Shown here: positions 1 to 6,188 of the stretch, piece by piece | Numbering within the stretch: the first letter of the stretch is position 1 | How the letters are laid out: each line of letters opens with the position of its first letter | Origin: Clostridia bacterium | GTDB lineage: Bacteria; Bacillota; Clostridia; Christensenellales; Aristaeellaceae | NCBI GenBank assembly: GCA_009776385.1 | Contig: WRFT01000061.1 | Coordinates: 1 to 9,177, forward strand | Direction of reading: 5' to 3' | Length of the DNA stretch: 9,177 nucleotides | Translations under genes and position numbers: made by a program | Notes under the pieces: model-generated | Seen by the model: the letters and a program-made list of their open reading frames with translations, nothing else | What the model was told of the DNA's origin: nothing | The model's database searches: none

Positions 1-2
1 AG

Positions 3-224
3 CTTGGGAAAAGCAATATGATGCTCACGACCTTCGTCCGCATCGCGGAGGCTCTGCAGGTTTCTGCCGACTTGCTGCTTCGGCCGGATGTGCCGGGGAC
101 AAAGCATTTATACGAAAGCGAGTTGTCGGACATTTTCAGTGGCTGCACACCGGGGCAGATGGACTCAATCCTCAAAATCGTTAGGGAGCTCAAGCAGACG
201 ATGACCCCCAAAGAAGAATACTGA
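3..224 (+). CDS. XRE-family (Cro/CI-type HTH) transcriptional regulator, 3' part only
   Basis: The reading frame is open from the left edge, so the true start lies outside the window; the ATG at 18 is internal. The visible N-terminal part, with 'LTTFVRIAEALQVSADLLL', matches the last helices of Cro/CI-type (XRE) helix-turn-helix domains, where a residue pattern like 'ERGKSNMTLTTFxRIAxALxVSxDELL' is typical. The remaining roughly 45 residues form a short tail containing a 'MDSILKIVREL' helix, usual in small XRE regulators of mobile elements for dimerisation. The gene ends just before an intrinsic terminator, so it is transcribed separately from the recombinase operon downstream. A likely role is repressor or regulator of the element. 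The target and most of the DNA-binding helices cannot be seen here. Confidence 0.8.
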   Translation, partial: LGKSNMMLTTFVRIAEALQVSADLLLRPDVPGTKHLYESELSDIFSGCTPGQMDSILKIVRELKQTMTPKEEY

Positions 225-238
225 ATATACAAAATACA

Positions 239-268
239 GCGGGTTGGAGCGATCCAATCCGTTTTTTT
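239..268 (+). terminator. Rho-independent terminator after the XRE gene
   Basis: Arms GGGTTGG (241-247) and CCAATCC (254-260) pair with one G-T wobble around a six-base loop. The stem extends by C240-G261, and a run of seven T follows (262-268). It lies 17 bases after the XRE stop codon and should separate that gene from the recombinase operon. Confidence 0.8.
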
Positions 269-287
269 ATCTCAAATCTAAACCGTG

Positions 288-303
288 AGTCAAGTATTTG
301 ACT
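288..303. promoter_or_regulatory. Inverted repeat, candidate operator upstream of the recombinase operon
   Basis: AGTCAA and TTGACT form a perfect 6-bp inverted repeat separated by four bases. The right arm resembles a sigma-A -35 box (TTGACA). Its place between the XRE terminator and the first recombinase-operon gene makes it a candidate operator for the upstream XRE regulator. The repeat is short, so chance is possible. Confidence 0.3.
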
Positions 304-312
304 TTTGGTTTA

Positions 313-341
313 TTCCCTTTTGCACCTCCGGTTTATATACT
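313..341 (+). promoter_or_regulatory. Possible promoter of the recombinase operon
   Basis: TATACT at 336-341 is close to a sigma-A -10 box. At 17-bp spacing the -35 position reads TTCCCT (313-318), which is poor. The better -35-like TTGACT at 298-303 is too far away (32 bp). Transcription from here would begin near 348 and give a leader of about 25 bases before the start at 374. This is the only gap in which a promoter for the six-gene operon could easily lie, but the motif match is weak. Confidence 0.3.
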
Positions 342-373
342 GCCGTGTAAATGCAGCGGATCGAAGGGGCAAT

Positions 374-982
374 ATGTCTGATTTGATTACGAAAAGTGAA
401 AACACCGAGCTTGAAGTTATGCCGTCTTTTGACTTCGCACTGGAAGCGGAAGCGGAGCAACAGACCCGGTTGGCGGAACATAGGGCATGGCTGAAGGGCA
501 TCAGGCGCGAACGCCCCCTGCCGCAGCATCCCTTTAAGGTTGCCGTGTATATCCGTTATTTCAATCAGACGAAACACGAGGACTACCTTGAGTACCATAA
601 ACAGCAGTTTCTGAGTACCATCGCTCTTTGCCCTAACTGGGAGTTCATGGGGTTCTATATCGACGAAGGTGCGACAGCTCCGAATATGGAGAACGCCGAG
701 GCGTGGTCACAGCTTCTTCGGGACTGTTACGGTGAGAAAGTTGACCTCATCATCACGCAAAAGACGAGCAATGTTTCCAAGAAGCATGCGGAACTCATTT
801 TCTGTGCCAGAATACTTGCCGCGCTCAAAAAGCCTGTCGGCATTTACTTCATTTCTGAGGACATCTTTACACTGGCATCCTACTATCGAGAGGATTTGAA
901 AGACCCTTTTTTTCTGCCTGCTCCTGATAGACGTTTGCTGCCGGAGGATATCCCCGGCCCGCGAGGTTTGCTGCATGATTGA
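374..982 (+). CDS. Catalytically degenerate serine-recombinase N-terminal (resolvase) domain protein
   Basis: This 202-aa protein has an N-terminal extension (about 1-53) and then a resolvase fold (about 54-170) that aligns with the catalytic domain of the next gene: VAVYIRYFN against VAIYVRVST, PNWEFMGFYIDEG against PNWILMRIYADEG, KVDLIITQKTS against KIDMIITKSVS. The nucleophile is missing: Ser57 of the neighbour corresponds to Phe63 here. The two active-site arginines (Arg128, Arg131 of the neighbour) correspond to Asn133 and Lys136. There is no recombinase (PF07508-type) domain or zinc ribbon. The start at 374 is preferred over the upstream ATG at 305 because AAGGGG sits seven bases before it and the extra 23 residues look non-coding. 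The stop overlaps the next gene by 8 bases, implying coupled translation. It probably cannot cut DNA; a role as a non-catalytic partner or regulator of the active recombinase is inference. Confidence 0.85.
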   Translation: MSDLITKSENTELEVMPSFDFALEAEAEQQTRLAEHRAWLKGIRRERPLPQHPFKVAVYIRYFNQTKHEDYLEYHKQQFLSTIALCPNWEFMGFYIDEGATAPNMENAEAWSQLLRDCYGEKVDLIITQKTSNVSKKHAELIFCARILAALKKPVGIYFISEDIFTLASYYREDLKDPFFLPAPDRRLLPEDIPGPRGLLHD

Positions 983-2885
983 TTCAGGAAAAAAGCAGCG
1001 GACGGCTGAGGCGAAATCGCGCGTTCACAGAAGGGTGTATGCCGCAGTCGATTCGGATAATTACGAGTTTATCCCTGCAAAAAAAGAGATTGACTATTAC
1101 GATAACGATGTACCACAGCGAGTTGCAATTTATGTCCGTGTATCTACCGACAATATCCAGCAGACTTCATCGTATGAACTACAGAAGAAATACTACGAAG
1201 ATTTTGTTGCACATCATCCGAACTGGATCCTGATGAGAATTTATGCGGACGAGGGAATCAGCGGAACTTCGTTGGCGCGCCGGGACGAGTTTAATAAAAT
1301 GATTGCTGACTGCCGTGCCGGAAAGATAGACATGATCATTACCAAAAGCGTTTCACGCTTTTCCCGTAACGTAGTTGACTGTATCAGCATAGTGCGGATG
1401 TTGGCCGAGCTTTCACACCCGGTCGGTGTGTTCTTTGAGAGTGAGTGCATTTTTTCGCTGAAAGATGACTCACAGATGGCGCTCTCCTTTCTGGCGACAA
1501 TGGCGCAGGAGGAATCGCACACACGAAGCCGGAGCATGGAGACCTCTCTGAAGATGCGGCTCGACGCGGGCCTTCCTCTGACACCCAAACTGCTCGGATA
1601 CTCCCATGATTCGGACGGCAATCTGGTTATCAATCCGGATGAAGAGGCAACTGTTAAGCTCATTTTCTATATGTATCTCTATGGTTACTCCACAGCGGAT
1701 ATCGCGGACGCACTGACGGAACTCGGCAAAAAGACCTATTTGGGCAATGTGAGGTGGACATCAAACTCCATCGTTCAAGTGCTTCGTAATGAAAGACACT
1801 GCGGGGATGTCAGAACGAGAAAAACATTCACGCCAAGCTACCTGAATCATAAATCCAGGAAAAATCGGGGCGACCGAGCGCAGAGTGTTTATCGGAATCA
1901 CCATGCCGCGATTATATCAAGGGATGATTATATAGCGGTTCAACATCTTCTGAATAACACGAAGTATGGGAACAAATCCATCCTTCCCGAACTGCGTGTA
2001 ATTGACAGCGGGCTATTGAAAGGCTTTATCACAATCAATCCCCGCTGGGCCGGTTTTAAGCTCGCGGACTATTATCAGGCAGCGGCCAGCATCAACCCGG
2101 AGATAAGCGGAGGAGAGGATTCGCATGATGGGTTTGAAAAGCAAGAGCAGGAAATCCATATTCAGATCGAACCGGGTGAATTTGACCTGCGTGGTTTTGA
2201 AGTGGCTCGCACCGAGTTCTTTGACGCGATATGCCGCCCATATGTGATTTTTCAGGACAAGAGGATTAAGTTCAGTACAGCCTGTGTCAGAAAATTCGGC
2301 AAGGAGAACAAGGTTGAGCTTTTGGTGCATCCCATTGATATGCGCTTCGCTGTAAGAACAGCGGCAAAGGACAGCAGGCAGGCGGTTATATGTTCGAGGG
2401 TTTCGGGGGGCATCTATTATCCAAGGGAGGTTTCCGGCGCGGCTTACATGGAAACGCTGTACCAACTGTTTAGGTGGAATACAGATTTCAAATATCGCGT
2501 ATCCGGTACTCTCTTTCAGAATGATGATGAGTCTGTATATATCTTCAATACGGTTGACGCCGAGGCTTTTGTAAAGCCGCATATGCTACCGGAAGCAAGT
2601 GCGGCAGAAACTGAACGTGGAGCCATCAAACCGCTATCTGTTTCGGGAAGCAGGGTTCGCATCGTGCCGGAGAATTGGGCGAATTCATTTGGAAACGAGT
2701 ATTATTTGCATCGGCATTATTACCCACCAATCGAATCACAGGATAAGAATGATTGGAAGATCAGAACGGAAGGCCGACTGATTGAGACGGGAGTTAAGCT
2801 CCGCGTTACCGGCATCGATGAGCTTAAGCGATTTATCAAGCAGGAACTGAGCGGCAGTGCAACGGAGGGCACAACAGATGAATGA
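975..2885 (+). CDS. Large serine recombinase with non-canonical C-terminus (site-specific integrase)
   Basis: The protein has 636 aa. Residues about 49-195 form the resolvase catalytic domain with 'YVRVSTDN' (nucleophile Ser57, Arg55), 'YADEGISGTS', and 'SRFSRN' (Arg128, Arg131), so the active site appears intact. Residues about 205-325 match the recombinase DNA-binding domain (LLGYS...INPDEEATVKLIFYMYL...W...VLRNERHCGD). Large serine recombinases normally continue into a Cys4 zinc ribbon and a coiled coil. Here the only cysteines after residue 330 are 420, 437 and 473, and no CxxC pair exists. Instead residues about 400-600 (from 'GEFDLRGFEV') form a domain resembling the next two gene products. 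The expected chemistry is a transient 5' phosphoserine link with strand rotation, giving integration or excision of the element. The start overlaps the upstream gene by 8 bases, and the stop overlaps the next gene by 8 bases. Att sites cannot be assigned from this window. Confidence 0.9.
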   Translation: MIDSGKKQRTAEAKSRVHRRVYAAVDSDNYEFIPAKKEIDYYDNDVPQRVAIYVRVSTDNIQQTSSYELQKKYYEDFVAHHPNWILMRIYADEGISGTSLARRDEFNKMIADCRAGKIDMIITKSVSRFSRNVVDCISIVRMLAELSHPVGVFFESECIFSLKDDSQMALSFLATMAQEESHTRSRSMETSLKMRLDAGLPLTPKLLGYSHDSDGNLVINPDEEATVKLIFYMYLYGYSTADIADALTELGKKTYLGNVRWTSNSIVQVLRNERHCGDVRTRKTFTPSYLNHKSRKNRGDRAQSVYRNHHAAIISRDDYIAVQHLLNNTKYGNKSILPELRVIDSGLLKGFITINPRWAGFKLADYYQAAASINPEISGGEDSHDGFEKQEQEIHIQIEPGEFDLRGFEVARTEFFDAICRPYVIFQDKRIKFSTACVRKFGKENKVELLVHPIDMRFAVRTAAKDSRQAVICSRVSGGIYYPREVSGAAYMETLYQLFRWNTDFKYRVSGTLFQNDDESVYIFNTVDAEAFVKPHMLPEASAAETERGAIKPLSVSGSRVRIVPENWANSFGNEYYLHRHYYPPIESQDKNDWKIRTEGRLIETGVKLRVTGIDELKRFIKQELSGSATEGTTDE

Positions 2886-3705
2886 TTTCACGAAAGAGCC
2901 GCCGCAGGGCGTTATAGCGAACATGCTCGGCAGACTCACGAACACAACGGGCGATCTTGAAGAAAAGATACTCTTGAACAAGGACACGGCTTCGGAGCCA
3001 ACTGTATCAGATCCTAACAATGCCGAAAACAGCGATGTGATTGAATTGGACGGTGACTTCGATTTGGAAGGGTATGAAGTGGTACGGCGGGAGTTCTACG
3101 CGCATACCAAAGAGCCATCGGTCACATTCGTAAATTACAAGATATATGTAAACGCGGCTTGTTTGAATCGATTTCAATCTGTGGATTATATGCTTGCAAT
3201 GGTAAATCGGCGCAGCCAAACCCTTTTGCTTCGACCGTCCTGTGAAGAGGATCGTGCTGCAGTTTCTTGGTGTGTTCCGGGGTCTGTTCGCAGAAAGCCC
3301 CGGCAGATCACTTGTAAGATGCTTTATGCAAATCTTTTTGCCCTAATGGGCTGGAACCCGAATTACCGATATAAACTGCTCGGCAAAATAGTCCATGCAA
3401 AAAACGGATACTTTATCACTTTCGATTTGAAGGCACCGGAGATGTATCAATGCGTTCCGAAAGATGACGTAAAAACGATAAACTCACACACCCCTCTCTG
3501 CCATGCAGAATGGCAGGGACAATTCGGGTTGCCTTATGAGGAGCATCAAAAGTCCATGCAAATCAATATTGTTGATGGCTATGCTTTTTATGCGATTAAA
3601 GATAGCCGCATTGTTCAGATTGAGGACCCCTCGAAGGAGTTACCCCCTAATCACTCGGATAATGCTGCTTATGTCGAACTGACGGGAGATTTGAACGATG
3701 AGTAG
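2878..3705 (+). CDS. Recombinase-associated accessory protein (paralogue of the recombinase C-terminal domain)
   Basis: The 275-aa product has no catalytic resolvase domain. After a variable N-terminus (1-57), residues about 58-245 align with the C-terminal domain of the preceding recombinase: GDFDLEGYEVVRREF against GEFDLRGFEVARTEF, then YKIYVNAACLNRF against KRIKFSTACVRKF, MGWNPNYRYKLLGKI against FRWNTDFKYRVSGTL, and AEWQGQFGLPYEEH against ENWANSFGNEYYLH. As I recall, proteins of this kind are annotated 'integrase' in gut Clostridia, next to serine recombinases. The start at ATG 2878 is chosen over the in-frame GTG at 2857 because GGAGGG (2864-2869) is correctly spaced. Both ends overlap neighbouring genes by 8 bases. 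A non-catalytic structural, DNA-binding or directionality role in the recombination complex is inference; no enzyme motif is visible. Confidence 0.8.
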   Translation: MNDFTKEPPQGVIANMLGRLTNTTGDLEEKILLNKDTASEPTVSDPNNAENSDVIELDGDFDLEGYEVVRREFYAHTKEPSVTFVNYKIYVNAACLNRFQSVDYMLAMVNRRSQTLLLRPSCEEDRAAVSWCVPGSVRRKPRQITCKMLYANLFALMGWNPNYRYKLLGKIVHAKNGYFITFDLKAPEMYQCVPKDDVKTINSHTPLCHAEWQGQFGLPYEEHQKSMQINIVDGYAFYAIKDSRIVQIEDPSKELPPNHSDNAAYVELTGDLNDE

Positions 3706-4096
3706 CGAAAAGTCGTTGACCGCGCGAATGACTGTCGATCTCAAGCGGTACAGATTCCGAATACACAAAACGACATTACATCACCTTGGCGATCCGAAGT
3801 TCATTCAGATTTTGATCAATCCGGAGAATCTATATATAACAATTCTTGGGTTTGACAAGCCGATTGCGAGCGGAACAAGCAAAAAAGTCATCATTGGATT
3901 GAGTAGCAGAAGCCACAGGGAATTCCATAGTTCTGCTTTGTTAGGTGAAATACTTAAGGTTTTCGATAGGCTTGATTTTCGGTACAGTTATCATCTTACC
4001 GGGGAAATCGATCACATCAATCGCGTGGCTTATTTCTATTTGAACACGCTGAAGAAAATCGAGGAGGGCCAATACAATGGTGGGCAAAGGGTATAA
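3698..4096 (+). CDS. Small protein, minimal form of the recombinase-associated domain
   Basis: This 132-aa protein of unknown function is basic in its first third. Residues about 11-120 show the same order of elements as the two upstream proteins: a strand-rich opening (MTVDLKRYRFRIHKTTLHHLGD), a short 'FIQILINPENLYITI' stretch like 'VELLVHPIDMRFAV', a helix (LLGEILKVFDRLDFRY) like 'METLYQLFRWNTDFKY', and a closing 'YHLTGEIDHINRVAYFYLNT' like 'YRVSGTLFQNDDESVYIFNT'. It lacks the N-terminal 'FDLxGxEVxRxEF' and the C-terminal 'xxWxxxFG' parts, so it looks like the core fold alone. The start has GGGAG nine bases upstream and lies inside the previous gene's end (8-base overlap). Its own end overlaps the ParB-like gene by 20 bases. 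Homology is judged by eye and is less certain than for the 275-aa protein. Confidence 0.75.
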   Translation: MSSEKSLTARMTVDLKRYRFRIHKTTLHHLGDPKFIQILINPENLYITILGFDKPIASGTSKKVIIGLSSRSHREFHSSALLGEILKVFDRLDFRYSYHLTGEIDHINRVAYFYLNTLKKIEEGQYNGGQRV

Positions 4097-5054
4097 GGAG
4101 CTAAAAATAGACGCTGAATTCAAAAACTTGATCAGGCCGCTGAGTCGTGAGGAGTATGCACAGCTTGAAGCGAATCTGGTTGTGGATGGCTGCCGGGAAC
4201 CGATTACAATATGGAATGGCACAATTGTAGACGGGCATAACCGATATGAGATATGCAACCGCCTGCACATTCCCTATGCAATTCAGGAAATTTCCTTTGA
4301 AGGGCGCGAAGAAGCAATTGTTTGGATATGCGGGAATCAGCTTGGCCGAAGGAATATCACGGAAGAAACGCGCAAATATCTGATCGGACGTCAATACGAA
4401 GCGGAAAAAGACATCAATTTTCGCAGAAATGCCAATGGTTATAATCAATACAGTAAACCTGCAGATGTGGATTGGACAGATGTTTCTGAGAAAAACACCA
4501 GAAAGAGACATAAAGCGAGCAGCCGACATACGGCTGTTAGGCTCGGAGATAAATATCATATATCATCCGGGGCGGTGCAGAAGTACGCCAAGTACAGTCA
4601 AGCGTTAGATACCCTTGGGAAAAAGATGCCCGAACTGGTTCCTAAGATACTTTCGGGAAACTATAAGATTTCACACGAGAATATCGTGGCATTATCAGAA
4701 ATGGATCCCGAGGAAATGAAAGAGCTGAGTTCAAAGATTGGCCTTGGCTCCACTACCTTCATTCGGTATAGCGAATCCCGCAGGGACTTGTCAAATGACC
4801 CGGAGAACAATACGGCAGCAAAGCAACCAATCAGTATACCGGCCATCAAGATGATGCCCGAGTACGACCCGGATAGTTTGGCTAAAGGCCTTACACTTAC
4901 TATCCCATCATGGATAGGCTCTATAGAACGCACCAGGGTCAAAAGCGATATAGATATGGTTTCGCCTGAAACGAAAATGCGGCTCCGAGAAGTGTTGAAG
5001 CATCTTTTGTGTGAGATACAGGCTTTGCTTACCGCTATGAGGGAGGACTCCTGA
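4077..5054 (+). CDS. ParB N-terminal domain protein with HTH
   Basis: The protein has 325 aa. Residues about 15-95 match the ParB/sulfiredoxin-fold domain: 'LSREEYAQLEANLVVDGCREPITIWNG' followed by the phosphate-loop equivalent 'IVDGHNRYEIC' and 'NQLGRRNITEETRKYLIGR'. Residues about 150-180 (TAVRLGDKYHISSGAVQKYAKYS) look like a helix-turn-helix. The classic ParB GERR motif of CTP-binding partition proteins is replaced by Gly-His-Asn-Arg, as in many mobile-element ParB relatives, so CTP-clamp activity is not assured. The C-terminal third is unassigned. GAGGAGGG at 4061-4068 supports the start, which lies inside the preceding gene. Likely a DNA-binding maintenance or regulatory protein of the element; no ParA is encoded nearby. 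The stop codon overlaps the next start by one base. Confidence 0.8.
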   Translation: MVGKGYKELKIDAEFKNLIRPLSREEYAQLEANLVVDGCREPITIWNGTIVDGHNRYEICNRLHIPYAIQEISFEGREEAIVWICGNQLGRRNITEETRKYLIGRQYEAEKDINFRRNANGYNQYSKPADVDWTDVSEKNTRKRHKASSRHTAVRLGDKYHISSGAVQKYAKYSQALDTLGKKMPELVPKILSGNYKISHENIVALSEMDPEEMKELSSKIGLGSTTFIRYSESRRDLSNDPENNTAAKQPISIPAIKMMPEYDPDSLAKGLTLTIPSWIGSIERTRVKSDIDMVSPETKMRLREVLKHLLCEIQALLTAMREDS

Positions 5055-5926
5055 TGCCGGATTACAGTATGTTTGTACCTGATGTGCGCTTTGAACAGAT
5101 TCCGATAAAGAATCTGGTGTCCAGTCAGGATTATCAGAGGAATCTGTCACTAAACCATGTGGAACGCACTGCCGAAAACTTTGATCTGCGACAGATTAAC
5201 CCCGTAAAGGTCAGCCGCCGTGATGGTATCAATTTTGTCTTTAACGGCCAGCATACCATAGAGGTTGTCGCGCGCATTTCCGGGTCGCGCGACACTCCGG
5301 TCTGGTGCATGATTTACGATGATCTGAATTATGAGGATGAGGCTGATATCTTTGCTAATCAAATGAAATATGTAAAATCGATCAAACCCTACGAAGTGTT
5401 CATGGCGAATATTGAAGCCCGAAACGATAAGCAACTTATAATAAAGGATTTGGTGGAATCCTACTCCCTGTCCATAGGACAGGCAAGGAACTATAATGTC
5501 ATTTGCGCGGTATCGACACTTGAATGTATTTATGACAAGTACGGTTATCATGTGCTGGATCGCACACTTCGCTTATGCGTAGGCGCTTGGGAGGGTGATA
5601 TGTACTCCCTTGCAGCCAATTTTCTCAACGGAGTAGCCCGACTTGTAGCTACATTCGGAGACTTACTGAAAGATGATTTGTTTATAGAACGAATCAGCCT
5701 TATCTCCGTAAAACAGCTTGCCAGAACCGCTAAGGAACGGCGTCCGGGTTCTCTTGGATATGCCGAGGCTATGCTTGTTGTATATAACCGCAAATGCAGA
5801 TACCCGCTGCAATGGACAAAGTTGTATGAGAAAAATCTCGGAGTAAGCGCCGATTGGGACACTAACGCCGACTGGTCGGACGACGACAATGATGAATCCG
5901 ATAATTTGGATGAGACAGTTGAATAG
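5054..5926 (+). CDS. Second ParB-like protein (DUF6551-type), acidic C-terminus
   Basis: The protein has 290 aa. The opening 'QIPIKNLVSSQDYQRNLS...VERTAENFDLRQINPVKVSRRDG' with 'FVFNGQHTIEVVA' (62-73) is the pattern of divergent ParB-fold proteins of mobile elements, which I associate with DUF6551. The Gly-Gln-His motif stands where ParB has GERR or GNHR. Residues about 85-250 are a mostly helical conserved body (MIYDDLNYEDEADIFANQMKYVK; a long 'VLDRTLRLCVGAWEGD' segment). Residues 268-290 are strongly acidic (DNADWSDDDNDESD-like composition) and probably disordered. It starts within the stop codon of the first ParB-like gene (TGATG) with GGGAGG seven bases upstream, so the two are translationally coupled and probably work together. 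It ends the recombinase operon. The family assignment is from remembered sequence character, not a search. Confidence 0.7.
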   Translation: MPDYSMFVPDVRFEQIPIKNLVSSQDYQRNLSLNHVERTAENFDLRQINPVKVSRRDGINFVFNGQHTIEVVARISGSRDTPVWCMIYDDLNYEDEADIFANQMKYVKSIKPYEVFMANIEARNDKQLIIKDLVESYSLSIGQARNYNVICAVSTLECIYDKYGYHVLDRTLRLCVGAWEGDMYSLAANFLNGVARLVATFGDLLKDDLFIERISLISVKQLARTAKERRPGSLGYAEAMLVVYNRKCRYPLQWTKLYEKNLGVSADWDTNADWSDDDNDESDNLDETVE

Positions 5927-5958
5927 CGTGACGAATGAACCCACTACCCACTGCTTTG

Positions 5959-5979
5959 AAAACATATTGGCTATGTTTT
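5959..5979. repeat. Perfect 8-bp inverted repeat abutting a second, longer one
   Basis: AAAACATA (5959-5966) and TATGTTTT (5972-5979) are perfect reverse complements around TTGGC. The right arm ends exactly where the next inverted repeat begins. It lies 32 bases after the stop of the second ParB-like gene. It could be a weak A/T-rich terminator hairpin or a protein-binding site. Confidence 0.6.
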
Positions 5980-6014
5980 GGTCTGTTATCATATTATGAT
6001 AACAGACCTCTTTT
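5980..6014 (+). terminator. Perfect 13-bp inverted repeat, probable terminator of the recombinase operon
   Basis: GGTCTGTTATCAT (5980-5992) and ATGATAACAGACC (5996-6008) are perfect reverse complements around a three-base ATT centre, followed by TCTTTT (6009-6014). The position after the last gene and the following T-rich stretch suggest a Rho-independent terminator. The stem is A/T-rich, the T run is interrupted, and the near-continuous dyad is longer than usual, so a protein-binding site (ParB-like or recombinase) is an alternative. Confidence 0.6.
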
Positions 6015-6066
6015 GGGGAAGAATTAGTCAATCAACAAGCCGGGGATGATCTGTCGCTGTGATGGT

Positions 6067-6097
6067 TTGTCCGGTGGGTATGCGGTATGAGTATAAA
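6067..6097 (+). promoter_or_regulatory. Possible promoter for the antirepressor gene set
   Basis: TTGTCC (6067-6072) and TATAAA (6092-6097) resemble -35 and -10 boxes, but the 19-bp spacing is long. A 13-base dyad, ATCAAT-C-ATTGAT (6101-6113), lies immediately downstream, where a repressor could block transcription. If this promoter is used, the transcript passes through the hairpin at 6160-6188 before reaching the antirepressor gene. Confidence 0.3.
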
Positions 6098-6159
6098 ATA
6101 ATCAATCATTGATAGGCTATCTTGCTCCATGTCATCCGGCAGGAGAGGAAAGCGAAACG

Positions 6160-6188
6160 AACCGGCCATCGAAATGAGGCCGGTTTTT
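6160..6188 (+). terminator. Strong intrinsic terminator in the antirepressor leader (possible attenuator)
   Basis: AACCGGCC (6160-6167) and GGCCGGTT (6178-6185) form a perfect 8-bp stem with a ten-base loop, followed by T to 6188. It ends only about 19 bases before the AGGAGG of the antirepressor gene, leaving no room for a separate promoter between them. Either the downstream genes depend on read-through of this hairpin, as in an attenuator, or a short upstream transcript ends here. A segment at 6136-6140 (CCGGC) could pair with 6179-6183 as a weak competing fold. Confidence 0.75.

Noticed and set aside
305..373. Upstream in-frame ATG that would extend the dead recombinase by 23 residues
   Set aside because: No ribosome binding site fits it, it would overlap the only promoter-like region, and the ATG at 374 has AAGGGG at good spacing.
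1241..1663. 140-codon open frame on the minus strand
   Set aside because: It is antisense to the recombinase catalytic domain with its intact motifs; composition looks like a shadow frame.
2013..2582. 189-codon open frame on the minus strand
   Set aside because: It lies wholly opposite the recombinase C-terminal domain, whose conservation with the next gene shows the + strand is the coding one; no family resemblance on the minus strand.
6046..6090. 14-codon ORF (MICRCDGLSGGYAV) upstream of the antirepressor, considered as a leader peptide
   Set aside because: No convincing ribosome binding site, it ends before the likely transcription start, and nothing distinguishes it from chance.
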